In this document: one piece after another, positions 27,796 to 34,865 of the stretch
How the letters are laid out: each line of letters starts with the position of its first letter
How positions within the stretch are numbered: position 1 is the stretch's first letter
Source of the DNA: Methylocaldum marinum
Lineage (GTDB): Bacteria; Pseudomonadota; Gammaproteobacteria; Methylococcales; Methylococcaceae
DNA: 64,000 nucleotides
Direction of reading: 5' to 3'
NCBI RefSeq assembly: GCF_003584645.1
Contig: NZ_AP017928.1
Location: forward strand, 894,981-958,980
Program-made: the position numbers and the translations under genes
The notes under the pieces: generated by a model
Database searches by the model: none
The model's input: only the letters and a program-made list of their open reading frames with translations
What the model was told of the DNA's origin: nothing

Positions 27796-28092
27796 TCAGG
27801 TTTTTGGCGCGCGGCGTTTCTTCAGCGCATTCAGTGCAGACTTGGCATCCTTCACCTGTCCTGCTTCGATATCGGCCAGGCCTTGGACTGCCTCGTCGAG
27901 AGTGAGCAAGTGGATGCGGGCGCGCTCCAGTTGGTGATAGTAGTCCAAGCGTTTGGCATCGATCAGGGCGATGTAGCTTTCGCCGTTCTTGGTAACGATC
28001 TTTTCTGCCCCGGCTTTGACTTGTTCGGCTAGCTCGGACAGGTTGGCGCGTGCTTGAGAGAGAGGAATGACATCATTGACCGAGAATGCCAT
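27796..28092 (-). CDS. Phd/YefM-family antitoxin
   Basis: 98 residues from ATG 28092 with a GGAGG ribosome-binding site 6 bases upstream. VNDVIPLSQARANLSELAEQ and TKNGESYIALIDAKRLDYY are the Phd/YefM DNA-binding domain. The basic C-terminus would wrap the toxin. Such antitoxins repress their own operon, and the promoter should lie in 28093-28200. An upstream ATG extension to 28164 is less likely. Confidence 0.85.
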   Translation of the reverse strand: MAFSVNDVIPLSQARANLSELAEQVKAGAEKIVTKNGESYIALIDAKRLDYYHQLERARIHLLTLDEAVQGLADIEAGQVKDAKSALNALKKRRAPKT

Positions 28093-28207
28093 GGCGGCCT
28101 CCATTCGCGAGAAATGTACAGAATTCTGTTCATGATACACGCGTTGCAATATTCTAAAAATCATCGTGCCCGAATTCTCCGCTCTTATTAATCAGGCCCT
28201 TAAATAG

Positions 28208-29000
28208 CTCGGCTCAAAATTCAGCTAACTTATTGATCTCGCTAAACCGTGGCGTCGCATATTTAAGGGCCTTCTCAATAAGTTGCCTGTGGCCTTTGCG
28301 GTGTTCCAGGCCAATCCCCTCGCCGTCCGCGTGACCGCCGGCACCGGCTCGGAGCGGGCCGAGTTGCGGCGCTTCGTCCAACCGGGTGGGTTTTATGTGT
28401 TCGACCGCGGCTATTCCGACTATCGCTTGTTCCAGGATCTGCACGACCATGCGTGCAGTTTTGTCGGCCGGGTCCAGGAGAACGTTGCGTACGAGGTGCG
28501 CCGGGAGCGCCCCCTCACCGACACCGATCGGGCAGCAGGCGTCATCCGCGATGTGGACCTGCGCCGTCTGGGCACACCGCATCACACGCGGCGTTTGCCG
28601 CAGCCGTTCCGGCTGGTCTGGGTCAGCACCGGCCGCCACCGCGTCGACGGCACGGTCGAGCCCCTCATTCTGGTGACCAACCGCCTGGACCTGGATGCCG
28701 AGTTGATTGCCGTGGCCTATCGCGGCCGCTGGACCGTGGAATTGTTCTTTCGTTGGTTGATGAAGTGCGTGTTGAGCTGTCGGCATCTGCTCAGCCAGAC
28801 CGCCAACGGCGTTATGTTCCAGGTGTATGCCGCCATCATCGCCAGTTTGCTGCTGAGTCTCTGGATCGGCCACGCCCCGACCAAGGCCACCTATGAAATG
28901 GTGTGCCATTACCTTAGCGGTTGGGCGACCGAGGAGGAACTCATCACCTATCTGGAACGAATGCGCCACAAAGCCACCTTAAGCAAAAAATGAGCCGAAC
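28208..29000 (+). mobile_element. IS4-family element, internally deleted
   Basis: Inverted ends TCGGCTCAAAA (28209-28219) and TTTTTTGAGCCGA-type (28986-28999) enclose a transposase that lacks its N-terminal half. The deletion point is near 28283. The right end abuts the remains of a group II intron, so the IS replaced most of that intron. Confidence 0.6.
28283..28993 (+). pseudogene. IS4-family transposase, C-terminal part
   Basis: 236 residues remain, including FYVFDRGYSDYRLFQDLHD (second catalytic Asp), LVTNRLDLDAELIAVAYRGR and the IS4 Y-R-E-K signature YRGRWTVELFFRWLMKC. The N-terminal domain with the first Asp is missing, so the protein is inactive. The first residues read through from the deleted junction. 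Confidence 0.85.
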
Positions 29001-29003
29001 ACT

Positions 29004-29050
29004 ATTGAGTGCTGTGGGGGCTGGAGGCTAAACACCCCCGGCTACCCGAT
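29004..29050 (+). mobile_element. 3' end of a second group II intron
   Basis: GGGGGCTGGAGGCTAAACACCCCC plus GGCTACCCGAT (ending at 29050) matches, base for base in outline, the domain VI and 3' end of the intron ending at 30230. The 3' exon starts TAGCC, the complement of the attC R'' core GGCTA|AC of the cassette that holds the DUF7674-like gene. Everything upstream was replaced by the IS4 element. Confidence 0.65.
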
Positions 29051-29424
29051 TAGCCGGTTTCAGCATCATTGACTTTCTCTCCCCGCCAAAAAGCGTTCAA
29101 TGCGTCCCACGCGCGCCTGCTTTCAGGAAGAAGATGAGCGCCAAAGTGCTCTGGATCTTCGCCACCGTTCGCCCACACGTTTTGAACTCCTTCGAGCACG
29201 CCAACGGTAGCGAACTCCTTTACCCAGGGCGACCCGTCGATGTGTAGACGTTCAACTGCAAGAGCAACGTGCGGAAAAGGCGAGTCGCCTCCAGCCCGAT
29301 AGACAGTCAAGAGGTGACCGGCAAATTCGCCTGCTGCAATGTAAAGAACGTCGTTGCCCCACTTGGCGAGATGTGCGGCCCAGAGTGGGCGGAAACTCGG
29401 ACAAGACTCAATGAGAACTTCCAT
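29050..29424 (-). CDS. DUF7674-like cassette protein
   Basis: About 124 residues: MEVLIESCPSFRPLWAAHLA, AGEFAGHLLTVYRAGGD, VALAVERLHIDGSPWVKEFA, TVGVLEGVQNVWANGGEDPE and ESRRAWDALNAFWRGE. This is the pattern I know as DUF7674, of unknown function. The stop codon overlaps the attC core at its 3' end, and a group II intron end lies directly behind it. The N-terminus is close to the intron fragment, so a few native residues may be missing. It reads as a cassette gene of the integron array. Confidence 0.65.
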   Translation of the reverse strand: MEVLIESCPSFRPLWAAHLAKWGNDVLYIAAGEFAGHLLTVYRAGGDSPFPHVALAVERLHIDGSPWVKEFATVGVLEGVQNVWANGGEDPEHFGAHLLPESRRAWDALNAFWRGEKVNDAETG

Positions 29425-29451
29425 TGCCTGTGACCATGGTTTTGCTCTATT

Positions 29452-30230
29452 GTTGGAGGCGTGCTCTCGCCGCTGCTCGCCAACATCCTGTTGGACGACC
29501 TCGACAAAGAGCTGGCGCGGCGCGGTCACGCGTTTGCCCGTTACGCGGACGATCTGCTTGTCCTCATCAAGAGCGAGCGCGCCGGTGAACGCGTCAAGAC
29601 CAGCATCGCCCGGTTTCTCACGGGCAAACTCAAACTCGCGGTCAACGAGCGCACGAGTCGTGTGGTGAGCGTTGAGCACTGCACGTTTCTCGGATTCACC
29701 TTCCGCAAGGGCAAGCTGCGCTGGTCCGATGAGGCCTTCGACGACTTCAAACATCGTATCCGTCAACTGACGGGGCGAAGCTGGGGCGTGTCGATGGCCT
29801 ATCGGCTGGAAAAGCTCGCGATCTACGTGCGCGGATGGATGAACTACTTCGGCATCTCGGACGACTACCGACCCATCCCTGAGATCGATGCCTGGATCAG
29901 GCGACGCATCCGCATGTGCTACTGGAAACAGTGGCGCTACGTGCGCACCCAGGTCCGCTATCTTCTCGCGCTGGGAACGAGCAAACGTCAAGCTATTCTG
30001 ACGGCGCTCAGCAGCAAGAGCTACTGGCACCTCTCGAAGACGCTGGCGACACAGACCGGGATGACGAACGATGGGCTGGCATCGCAAGGCTTGATATCGA
30101 TTCGAACGCTGTGGATGCGCATCCATGGCTATGCGTGATCGTCGTGTGCTCCGTTCCATGAACCGCCCGGTGCGGACCCGCATGCCGGGTGGTGTGGGGA
30201 CTGGGGGTTAGAAGCCCCCGGTTACCCGAT
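29452..30230 (+). mobile_element. Group IIC-attC-type intron, 5'-truncated
   Basis: The 3' part of a group II intron: the reverse-transcriptase tail, then domain V (GAACCGCCCGGTGCGGACCC and GCATGCCGGGTGGTGTGGGG around 30160-30200) and domain VI (GGGGGTTAGAAGCCCCC), ending CCCGAT at 30230. The 3' exon TGGGC is the complement of an attC R'' core (GCCCA|AC). The intron is antisense to the cassette gene, as usual for introns that target the attC bottom strand. The 5' part, including the RT N-terminus, is lost at about 29452. Confidence 0.75.
29455..30138 (+). pseudogene. ltrA: Group II intron reverse transcriptase/maturase, C-terminal part
   Basis: About 227 residues remain. They start within the conserved GGVLSPLLANILLDDLDKEL, then show the catalytic YADD box (FARYADDLLVLIKS), FLGFTFRKGK and the maturase/thumb region with AIYVRGWMNYFGISDDYRP and RRIRMCYWKQWRY. 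The first RT motifs (fingers) are missing, so the protein cannot act alone. The RT type matches introns that insert into integron attC sites. Confidence 0.85.
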
Positions 30231-30250
30231 TGGGCGACATGGCTACACCG

Positions 30251-30523
30251 TTACTCCAATGAATGCCCACAAACATAGCAGTGCTGGCCTGGCAGCCGAA
30301 CATCAAACGCCGACCAGCCGCGAATGACTTGCCCGCGACGGCAGTTCACAGCAGGACACCGGATGGAGAAAGCGTAAGCCACGAGCACGATGCCAAACGA
30401 CAGCGCCAGCGCCCAATGCCACGACAACTCAGAGCCAGGCTCGGCCGTACGAAGGACAACATGCAGGATGATCAGGGCGACCTCGACAGCCAAGAGAGCG
30501 ATCAGCTTTGCGCGCTTTGTCAT
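30251..30523 (-). CDS. Small membrane protein with C-terminal zinc ribbon (cassette gene)
   Basis: 90 residues from ATG 30523, which lies only 3 bases after the attC core GTTGGGC, the usual distance for a cassette gene. There are two hydrophobic helices (LIALLAVEVALIILHVV; WALALSFGIVLVAYAF), followed by CPAVNC ... HCYVCGHSLE, four cysteines in a CxxxxC/CxxC arrangement that could bind zinc. The longer upstream reading (LAVEPTPNSLRSYVAPAL) is translated attC DNA, not protein. Function unknown. Confidence 0.65.
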   Translation of the reverse strand: MTKRAKLIALLAVEVALIILHVVLRTAEPGSELSWHWALALSFGIVLVAYAFSIRCPAVNCRRGQVIRGWSAFDVRLPGQHCYVCGHSLE

Positions 30524-30526
30524 GAC

Positions 30527-30590
30527 GCCCAACGCTGTCAGTGAGCTGCGCCAAAGAGCCGGAGCGACGTAGGAGCGTAGGCTGTTAGGC
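30527..30590 (-). other. attC site (minus orientation)
   Basis: On the minus strand R'' GCCTAAC (30590-30584) and R' GTTGGGC (30533-30527) bracket 50 bases of imperfect stem. It separates the 3-TM protein gene from the zinc-ribbon protein gene, exactly where a cassette boundary should be. The central stem is weaker than in the other sites. Confidence 0.6.
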
Positions 30591-30716
30591 GTCGGCTCCA
30601 CTGCGAGGTTAGGGGGCTTTTGCTCTAGGAGTCGGTCACTCGCTGAAAATAAATCCGTCCCCATTTTCCCAGTTCTAGTCATATTGGGGTTCCTTCGCCG
30701 CCTAAACCTGTGCGGG
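30591..30716. other. Intergenic remnant inside a cassette
   Basis: Contains GAAAATAAATCCGTCCCCAT, a motif often found beside REP-associated or IS200-like sequences. No coding sequence is seen. Confidence 0.4.
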
Positions 30717-31022
30717 TTACAAGGTCATGGTCCCCGTCCACACCATAAAAGCAAGCCAAATCAACAGCAAGAGGTAATTGACTCGGACCCAACCCTTTCG
30801 GACGGAATCTAGGGCTATAGCTAAGCCGCCACAAATCGGTGTAGCAACAATATAAGACCACAGGAGCATCGCAACCAAATAATCCTGGAATGGCAAGGCG
30901 GGAAAAGCGGAAGGCTTAGAGCGATCAATCCCAATTCCGACCACCAACATGCTGATTCCCAGAACCGTAAGTGCGATGTTAATACCACTCAGCCAGTGGC
31001 TCCAATCCTTCCGGGCACTCAT
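30717..31022 (-). CDS. Three-helix membrane protein (cassette gene)
   Basis: 101 residues with three predicted membrane helices (about 11-30, 46-68, 78-98: INIALTVLGISMLVVGIGI, YLVAMLLWSYIVATPICGGL, YLLLLIWLAFMVWTG). The start ATG overlaps the stop of the upstream DUF4347-like gene (ATGA), so the pair is translationally coupled. Small membrane partners like this are typical pore-forming or membrane-stress effectors, but no homologue is recognised. Confidence 0.6.
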   Translation of the reverse strand: MSARKDWSHWLSGINIALTVLGISMLVVGIGIDRSKPSAFPALPFQDYLVAMLLWSYIVATPICGGLAIALDSVRKGWVRVNYLLLLIWLAFMVWTGTMTL

Positions 31023-31522
31023 GGGCGTCCCACATCGGCATGAAAAGCACCATCCGGGTCGGCCCGGACATAGCTACCAGTATTGAATCGATAGACCGGG
31101 TTATGTTTCCCAGTGCCAGCGTAAACCGAGACACCGAAAGTGCGCGCCAATTCTACCAGCAGCACCCGATTTTGTCCCACGTTGCAGTGCTGGAGGTGCA
31201 CAAAACCGCTAGGGGCAAAATTACCGGAGAGAATTGCCAAAGTAGTCCGGAAGTTGGGTAAGCTTGCGGTATTGATCCAGTCGCTGCCGATCTCGATTCC
31301 ACTCGCATTCCCATGATCGAATATATTGAGTCTCGACATGCGGTTATACCTGATTCGATCATTTGGAGTACAGACACGAGAATAAGTGTAAACTCGGAGT
31401 GCCTGCAGGATCTTATTGACCATGCTGTCCACATCTTGCACATAGATTTCACCGACTCGCGTAGCCGAAGCCATCCAACCTACGATATCGGAATCATCTA
31501 CGACAGTAAATTCCATATCCAT
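31019..31522 (-). CDS. DUF4347/caspase-like protein (cassette gene)
   Basis: A 167-residue cytoplasmic protein. IFDHGNASGIEIGSDWI (His70) followed by FVHLQHCNVGQNRVLLVELA (Cys113) matches the DUF4347 pattern (xSHGxxGxxxLG ... LxxCxVG). That pattern resembles the His-Cys dyad arrangement of clan CD (caspase, gingipain, CHAT) peptidases. VSVYAGTG follows, as in that family, where the domain usually sits at the N-terminus of giant adhesins; a free-standing version is unusual. An IS427-like element lies 28 bases upstream and has probably cut off the promoter. Peptidase activity is inference. Confidence 0.6.
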   Translation of the reverse strand: MDMEFTVVDDSDIVGWMASATRVGEIYVQDVDSMVNKILQALRVYTYSRVCTPNDRIRYNRMSRLNIFDHGNASGIEIGSDWINTASLPNFRTTLAILSGNFAPSGFVHLQHCNVGQNRVLLVELARTFGVSVYAGTGKHNPVYRFNTGSYVRADPDGAFHADVGRP

Positions 31523-31549
31523 CTCGATTACCTCGAAAAATAATTATTA

Positions 31550-32557
31550 GACATTATCGGAAACTAGCATGGCAGTCTGTCATTGAATAACGAAGAGAAC
31601 TAAGGGCAAGAGTATAGTATGGTTTCCTACGAAGACGTGAAGCAAAAGCCGAGGACATTGATGGCCATGACCAGTCTGAAGGCCTCCGAGTTTGAGGAAC
31701 TCTTGGTTTCTTTTGCGGCGACAGGGGACGAAGAAACCGGCAGGAACCTGACTAAAGGAGGGCGTCCGCCGATTATCGCGAGCATGGCCGACCGGCTGCT
31801 GTTCATCCTGTTCTATCTGAAGACCTACCCTCTGCAAGAGGTCATCGCGCATCTGTTCGGCATGAGCCAACCCCGGGCCAACTTCACGATCCACCTGTTG
31901 AGCAGGGTGCTCAACAAGACACTTGACGCCCGCGGGCACAAGCCCGCCCGGCTCACCGAGGAGATGCTGTCCAGGCTGGAGCAGGAGACGCGGCAGGACT
32001 TGGGCATAGACGGGACGGAAAGGCGCATCAACCGCCCCGTCAACGACCTGGGGCAACGCATCCACTACAGCGGTAAAAAAAATGCCACACCGTGAAGAAC
32101 AACCTTGTCGGCGGCCTGGAGGACAGGCAGGTCAAGTACTTGGGCTCGACCCATGAGGGCAAGAAGCACGACAAGAAGATCTGCGACGAAGAAGGGCCCC
32201 GGTTCCCCGACGGCGTCGAGCTGTATCGCGACAGCGGCTTCCAGGGACACGAACTGGCGAATGTCACAGTCCACCAGCCGAAGAAGAGGCCGCGCAACGG
32301 CCGGCTTTCGGCCGACGACCAGGAGGCTAACCGGCTCCACTCAAGCATCCGCGTGATCATCGAACACATCATCTCGGGAATCAAGCGGTGCCGCGTCGTC
32401 AAAGACGTGTTCAGGAACACCAAGGAAGGCTACGACGATGTCGTCATTGAATTGGCCTGCGGCCTGCACAATTACAGGAGCTACTGCCGAAACCAGAGTT
32501 ATTGATAGCCGGCCTTTTCCTCTGTTCCGGTTATGAAAGGTGGTTTCCGATAATGTC
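31550..32557 (+). mobile_element. IS5-family element, IS427-like (IS-B)
   Basis: Perfect inverted repeats GACATTATCGGAAAC (31550-31564) and its complement (32543-32557), flanked by TA on both sides, a 2-bp target duplication typical of IS427. 1008 bp with one transposase in two frames. It is inserted upstream of the minus-strand caspase-like cassette operon. Confidence 0.85.
31619..32505 (+). CDS. IS427-like transposase, two frames joined by -1 frameshift
   Basis: Frame one (31619-32095) encodes the HTH N-terminal domain (GRPPIIASMADRLLFILFYL) and the first Asp region (QDLGIDGTERRINRPV). Frame two continues with the DDE core (VKYLGSTHEGKKHDKKIC, LYRDSGFQGHE, VIIEHIISGIKRC) to 32505. They meet at an A8 run (32075-32082) in HYSGKK. 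A -1 slip gives HYSGKKKCHTVKN, matching the HYSGKKKRHTLK of IS-A at the same position. Confidence 0.8.
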
Positions 32558-32643
32558 TATTCAGAACTATTTCATGATCGAATCTGTCACCATCTCTGCT
32601 AGTTCTTGCGTGGCTTAGCCGCAGACTTGCCAAGGGTTATAAC

Positions 32644-32712
32644 GCCTAACGTGGCGCTAAGCCGACCGCTGGAGCGTAGCGGAAGCGGGTCAGCTTGAGC
32701 GCCATGTTAGGC
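32644..32712 (-). other. attC site (minus orientation)
   Basis: GCCTAAC (32644-32650) and GTTAGGC (32706-32712) bracket a long imperfect stem (GTGGCGCTAAGCCGACC against GGTCAGCTTGAGCGCCAT). The unpaired base lies in the right arm on the plus strand, that is in GCTCAAGC on the minus strand. This is the position of the extrahelical base in aadA-type attC sites, which sets the orientation as minus. It terminates the cassette holding the 46-residue membrane protein. Confidence 0.8.
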
Positions 32713-32762
32713 AAGATGGATTCAGTGAAATGATGGGTTACGCCGTCATTCATTTTACTAAG

Positions 32763-32903
32763 TTAAATCAGCCATCCCAACCACCAATCCGCAAGAAAAA
32801 GAATTGAGAACAGAACCATAATCCATCGCTCATTCTTAAGAAGACCACTTAGCGACCGAATAAATGGGTTTTGATAGCTAATAAAGCTTTCTTGTTCTTT
32901 CAT
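32763..32903 (-). CDS. 46-residue membrane protein (cassette gene)
   Basis: MKEQESFISYQNPFIRSLSG continues to a single hydrophobic helix WIMVLFSILFLADWWLGWLI that forms the C-terminus. A TAAGGAGAA ribosome-binding site lies 7 bases before the ATG. The gene lies between an attC (32644-32712) and IS5 copy 2, and is AT-richer than its neighbours. Function unknown; single-helix cassette proteins of this size are common. Confidence 0.6.
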   Translation of the reverse strand: MKEQESFISYQNPFIRSLSGLLKNERWIMVLFSILFLADWWLGWLI

Positions 32904-32935
32904 CAGTACTTCTCCTTATAGTTCAACCCAGAGTA

Positions 32936-34231
32936 GGGCACCTCGAAAAACCTCCTTGGTCTGCGCGCGCCCGGTAAAATAGGACCTGTAGCCAATCAGT
33001 GTGTTGAGTCCCAGACATGACCAAACCGAAGATGCCAAAGTCTCCGAAGAGCGCGATCAAACCCGATCTGTTTGCGGCCGATTTGCGCAAGCAGAAGATC
33101 GACCGGATGGGCGATCCGCTGGTGGCCTTCGAGACCCACATCGACTTTGCGGCGCTTGCCGCGGACGTGGATCAGGCGGCGCCCCGACCGGTCAGCCCGC
33201 AAGGCGGTCGTCCGCCGTTTCCCACCGAAACGATGGTGCGCATCCTGTTTCTCAAGCGGGTCAACAATCTCTCGGACGAGCAGATGGAATACCAGTTGCT
33301 TGATCGGATGAGTTACCAGCGCTTCTGCGGGCTGATGGACTCGGCCAGCATCCCGGACCGCACCACGATGTGGACCTTCGAGAACCGCATCGGCGAGGTC
33401 GGCGCCCAGGCGCTGTTCGACGGCATCGAGCGGCAGTTGCTCAAGCATGGCTACATCGCCCGCGGGGGGCATATCATCGACGCCACCCTGGTGCCTGCGC
33501 CAAAGCAGCACTTCAGCAAGGACGATAAGGAGATGCTGAAGGAAGGCGCGATGCCGGCGGACTGGAGCCCGGCCAAGCGGCGGCAAAAAGACCTGGACGC
33601 CACCTGGACCAAGAAGCACGGCAAGAGCCACCACGGCTACAAGCTCTCCATCAACGTGGACAAGCGCTACAAGGTTATCCGCAAGATCGAGACCGGCACC
33701 GCCGCTACTCATGACAGCCAGCACTTTGAGGCGGTGTTGAACACTAGCAACACCAGCCGGGACGTCTATGCCGACAAGGGCTATCCGAGTGCGGAACGGG
33801 AAGCCCAGCTCCAGGAAGCGGGTTATCGCAACCACATCCAGCGCAAGGGCCAGCGCAACCATCCGCTGTCCGAACGGCAGAAACAACGTAATCAACGCAT
33901 CGCCCGGGTCCGAGCACGGGTCGAGCATCCCTTCGCCGCCATCGCACAAATGGGCGGCAAGTTTATTCGCACCATCGGCCAGGCGAGGGCGAACTTTGCC
34001 ATGACGATGATGGCGGCCAGCTATAACCTGAAGCGGCTGGTTTACCTGAAACAGGCGGGTGTCGTGGCCTTTTGAGGCCCACCCTCGCCCGAAAGGCCCC
34101 CAACGCGGGCGATTCGGGGAAAATGAAAAGTGAAATGGCGACAAGAGCGTGAGGGAGTCGGCTCGTGTGCCCGCCCGGTCAAAAAATTAGAGCCGGGTTT
34201 TCATCAAAATTCAGGGTTTTTCGAGGTGCCC
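32936..34231 (+). mobile_element. IS5-family element, copy 2 (no target duplication)
   Basis: 1296 bp with the same terminal repeats as copy 1 (GGGCACCTCGAAAAACC) in opposite orientation. The flanks differ (AGTA on the left, ACAA on the right), so the target duplication is lost. ACAA is found again, inverted, at the breakpoint at 38530, where the other half of the attC now lies. The element therefore marks one end of a rearranged segment. Confidence 0.9.
33017..34075 (+). CDS. IS5-family transposase
   Basis: 352 residues, the same protein as encoded at 3725-4783 (DDE motifs IIDATLVPAP, DVYADKGYPS, RVRARVEHPF). Intact. Two identical active copies in inverted orientation 28 kb apart allow homologous inversion of the region between them. 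Confidence 0.93.
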   Translation: MTKPKMPKSPKSAIKPDLFAADLRKQKIDRMGDPLVAFETHIDFAALAADVDQAAPRPVSPQGGRPPFPTETMVRILFLKRVNNLSDEQMEYQLLDRMSYQRFCGLMDSASIPDRTTMWTFENRIGEVGAQALFDGIERQLLKHGYIARGGHIIDATLVPAPKQHFSKDDKEMLKEGAMPADWSPAKRRQKDLDATWTKKHGKSHHGYKLSINVDKRYKVIRKIETGTAATHDSQHFEAVLNTSNTSRDVYADKGYPSAEREAQLQEAGYRNHIQRKGQRNHPLSERQKQRNQRIARVRARVEHPFAAIAQMGGKFIRTIGQARANFAMTMMAASYNLKRLVYLKQAGVVAF

Positions 34232-34286
34232 ACAAATCGTTCCAGGGGACTCCGCTTCGCTACGCCCCTGAACTCGGTCGTTAGCT
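34232..34286 (+). other. attC site, R'' side missing (plus orientation)
   Basis: Starts ACAAATCGTTCCAGGGGACT directly at the IS5 end and finishes CCCCTGAACTCGGTCGTTAGCT. The GTTCCAGGGG/CCCCTGAAC stem has its extra C in the left arm, so the orientation is plus. The R'' core is absent here but is present at 38530-38538 (GCCTAACAA on the minus strand). Joined, they form one complete attC. Confidence 0.75.
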
Positions 34287-34304
34287 ACTACCGGGGAGAT
34301 CGGA

Positions 34305-34790
34305 GTGTTGCGTTTGCTTGCAGTTGTACTGTTCTTCGCGTTTCTCACTGGTTGCGCTTCTAGCGGCCGCGTGACGCAGATGACAGATTCGAAGATTGTT
34401 GGAGAGCGAGTTGTTGCCTTGGACGCCCCGAGCGCCCCTTGGGTGATCGAGATACAGAACCATCTTAGGCAGAAGGGCTTCAAAGTCCTGCGCTGGAGTT
34501 CCACCACGCGCGTATCGGAACGCACATCTGCAACCCGAACGGAGTCCTACAATCAGGCAGAAGCGCGCTACGTTCTCGTCGTAGATGGGTTTGCTCCCTA
34601 CGACTGGGCAAACCGGTGCTTCGGTGGCGGATTCAGATTTAGTCACATAAGCACTGACCTGGTCGATACGGCTACCAACGGGACTATCCTTAACGTCAAC
34701 GGATCAGGCTACTCCGAGAACTGCCCGCCGATGAGCGGCACAATATTCTCCGATATAGCGAATGCTCTGGACGCGGTGTGGGCCAAGTAG
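34305..34790 (+). CDS. Lipoprotein (cassette gene)
   Basis: 161 residues, starting GTG 34305 after a GGGGAG site and 18 bases from the attC core. The signal is MLRLLAVVLFFAFLTGC with lipobox LTGC (Cys17). The mature protein has RVVALDAPSAPWVIEIQNHL and RYVLVVDGFAPYDWANRCF; two further cysteines could pair. Its attC follows 2 bases after the stop but is split by IS66 copy 2. No family recognised; a periplasmic lipid-anchored protein. Confidence 0.7.
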   Translation: MLRLLAVVLFFAFLTGCASSGRVTQMTDSKIVGERVVALDAPSAPWVIEIQNHLRQKGFKVLRWSSTTRVSERTSATRTESYNQAEARYVLVVDGFAPYDWANRCFGGGFRFSHISTDLVDTATNGTILNVNGSGYSENCPPMSGTIFSDIANALDAVWAK

Positions 34791-34865
34791 CAGCTAACAA
34801 GTCAGTAAGCGTCCGCTGGAGGACAGTCTTTTCCTGATGCCGCCGAACAGTTAACCGTCAGGACC

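Noticed and set aside
29425-30183. N-terminal extension of the DUF7674-like frame up to 30183
   Set aside because: It is antisense to the group II intron RT; only the part below 29424 looks like protein.
30524-30682. N-terminal extension of the zinc-ribbon membrane protein (LAVEPTPNSLRSYVAPAL)
   Set aside because: This is translated attC sequence; the cassette gene starts at 30523.
32936-34231. Composite transposon formed with IS5 copy 1
   Set aside because: Copy 1 has its own intact 4-bp target duplication, and 28 kb of mixed chromosomal genes lie between them.
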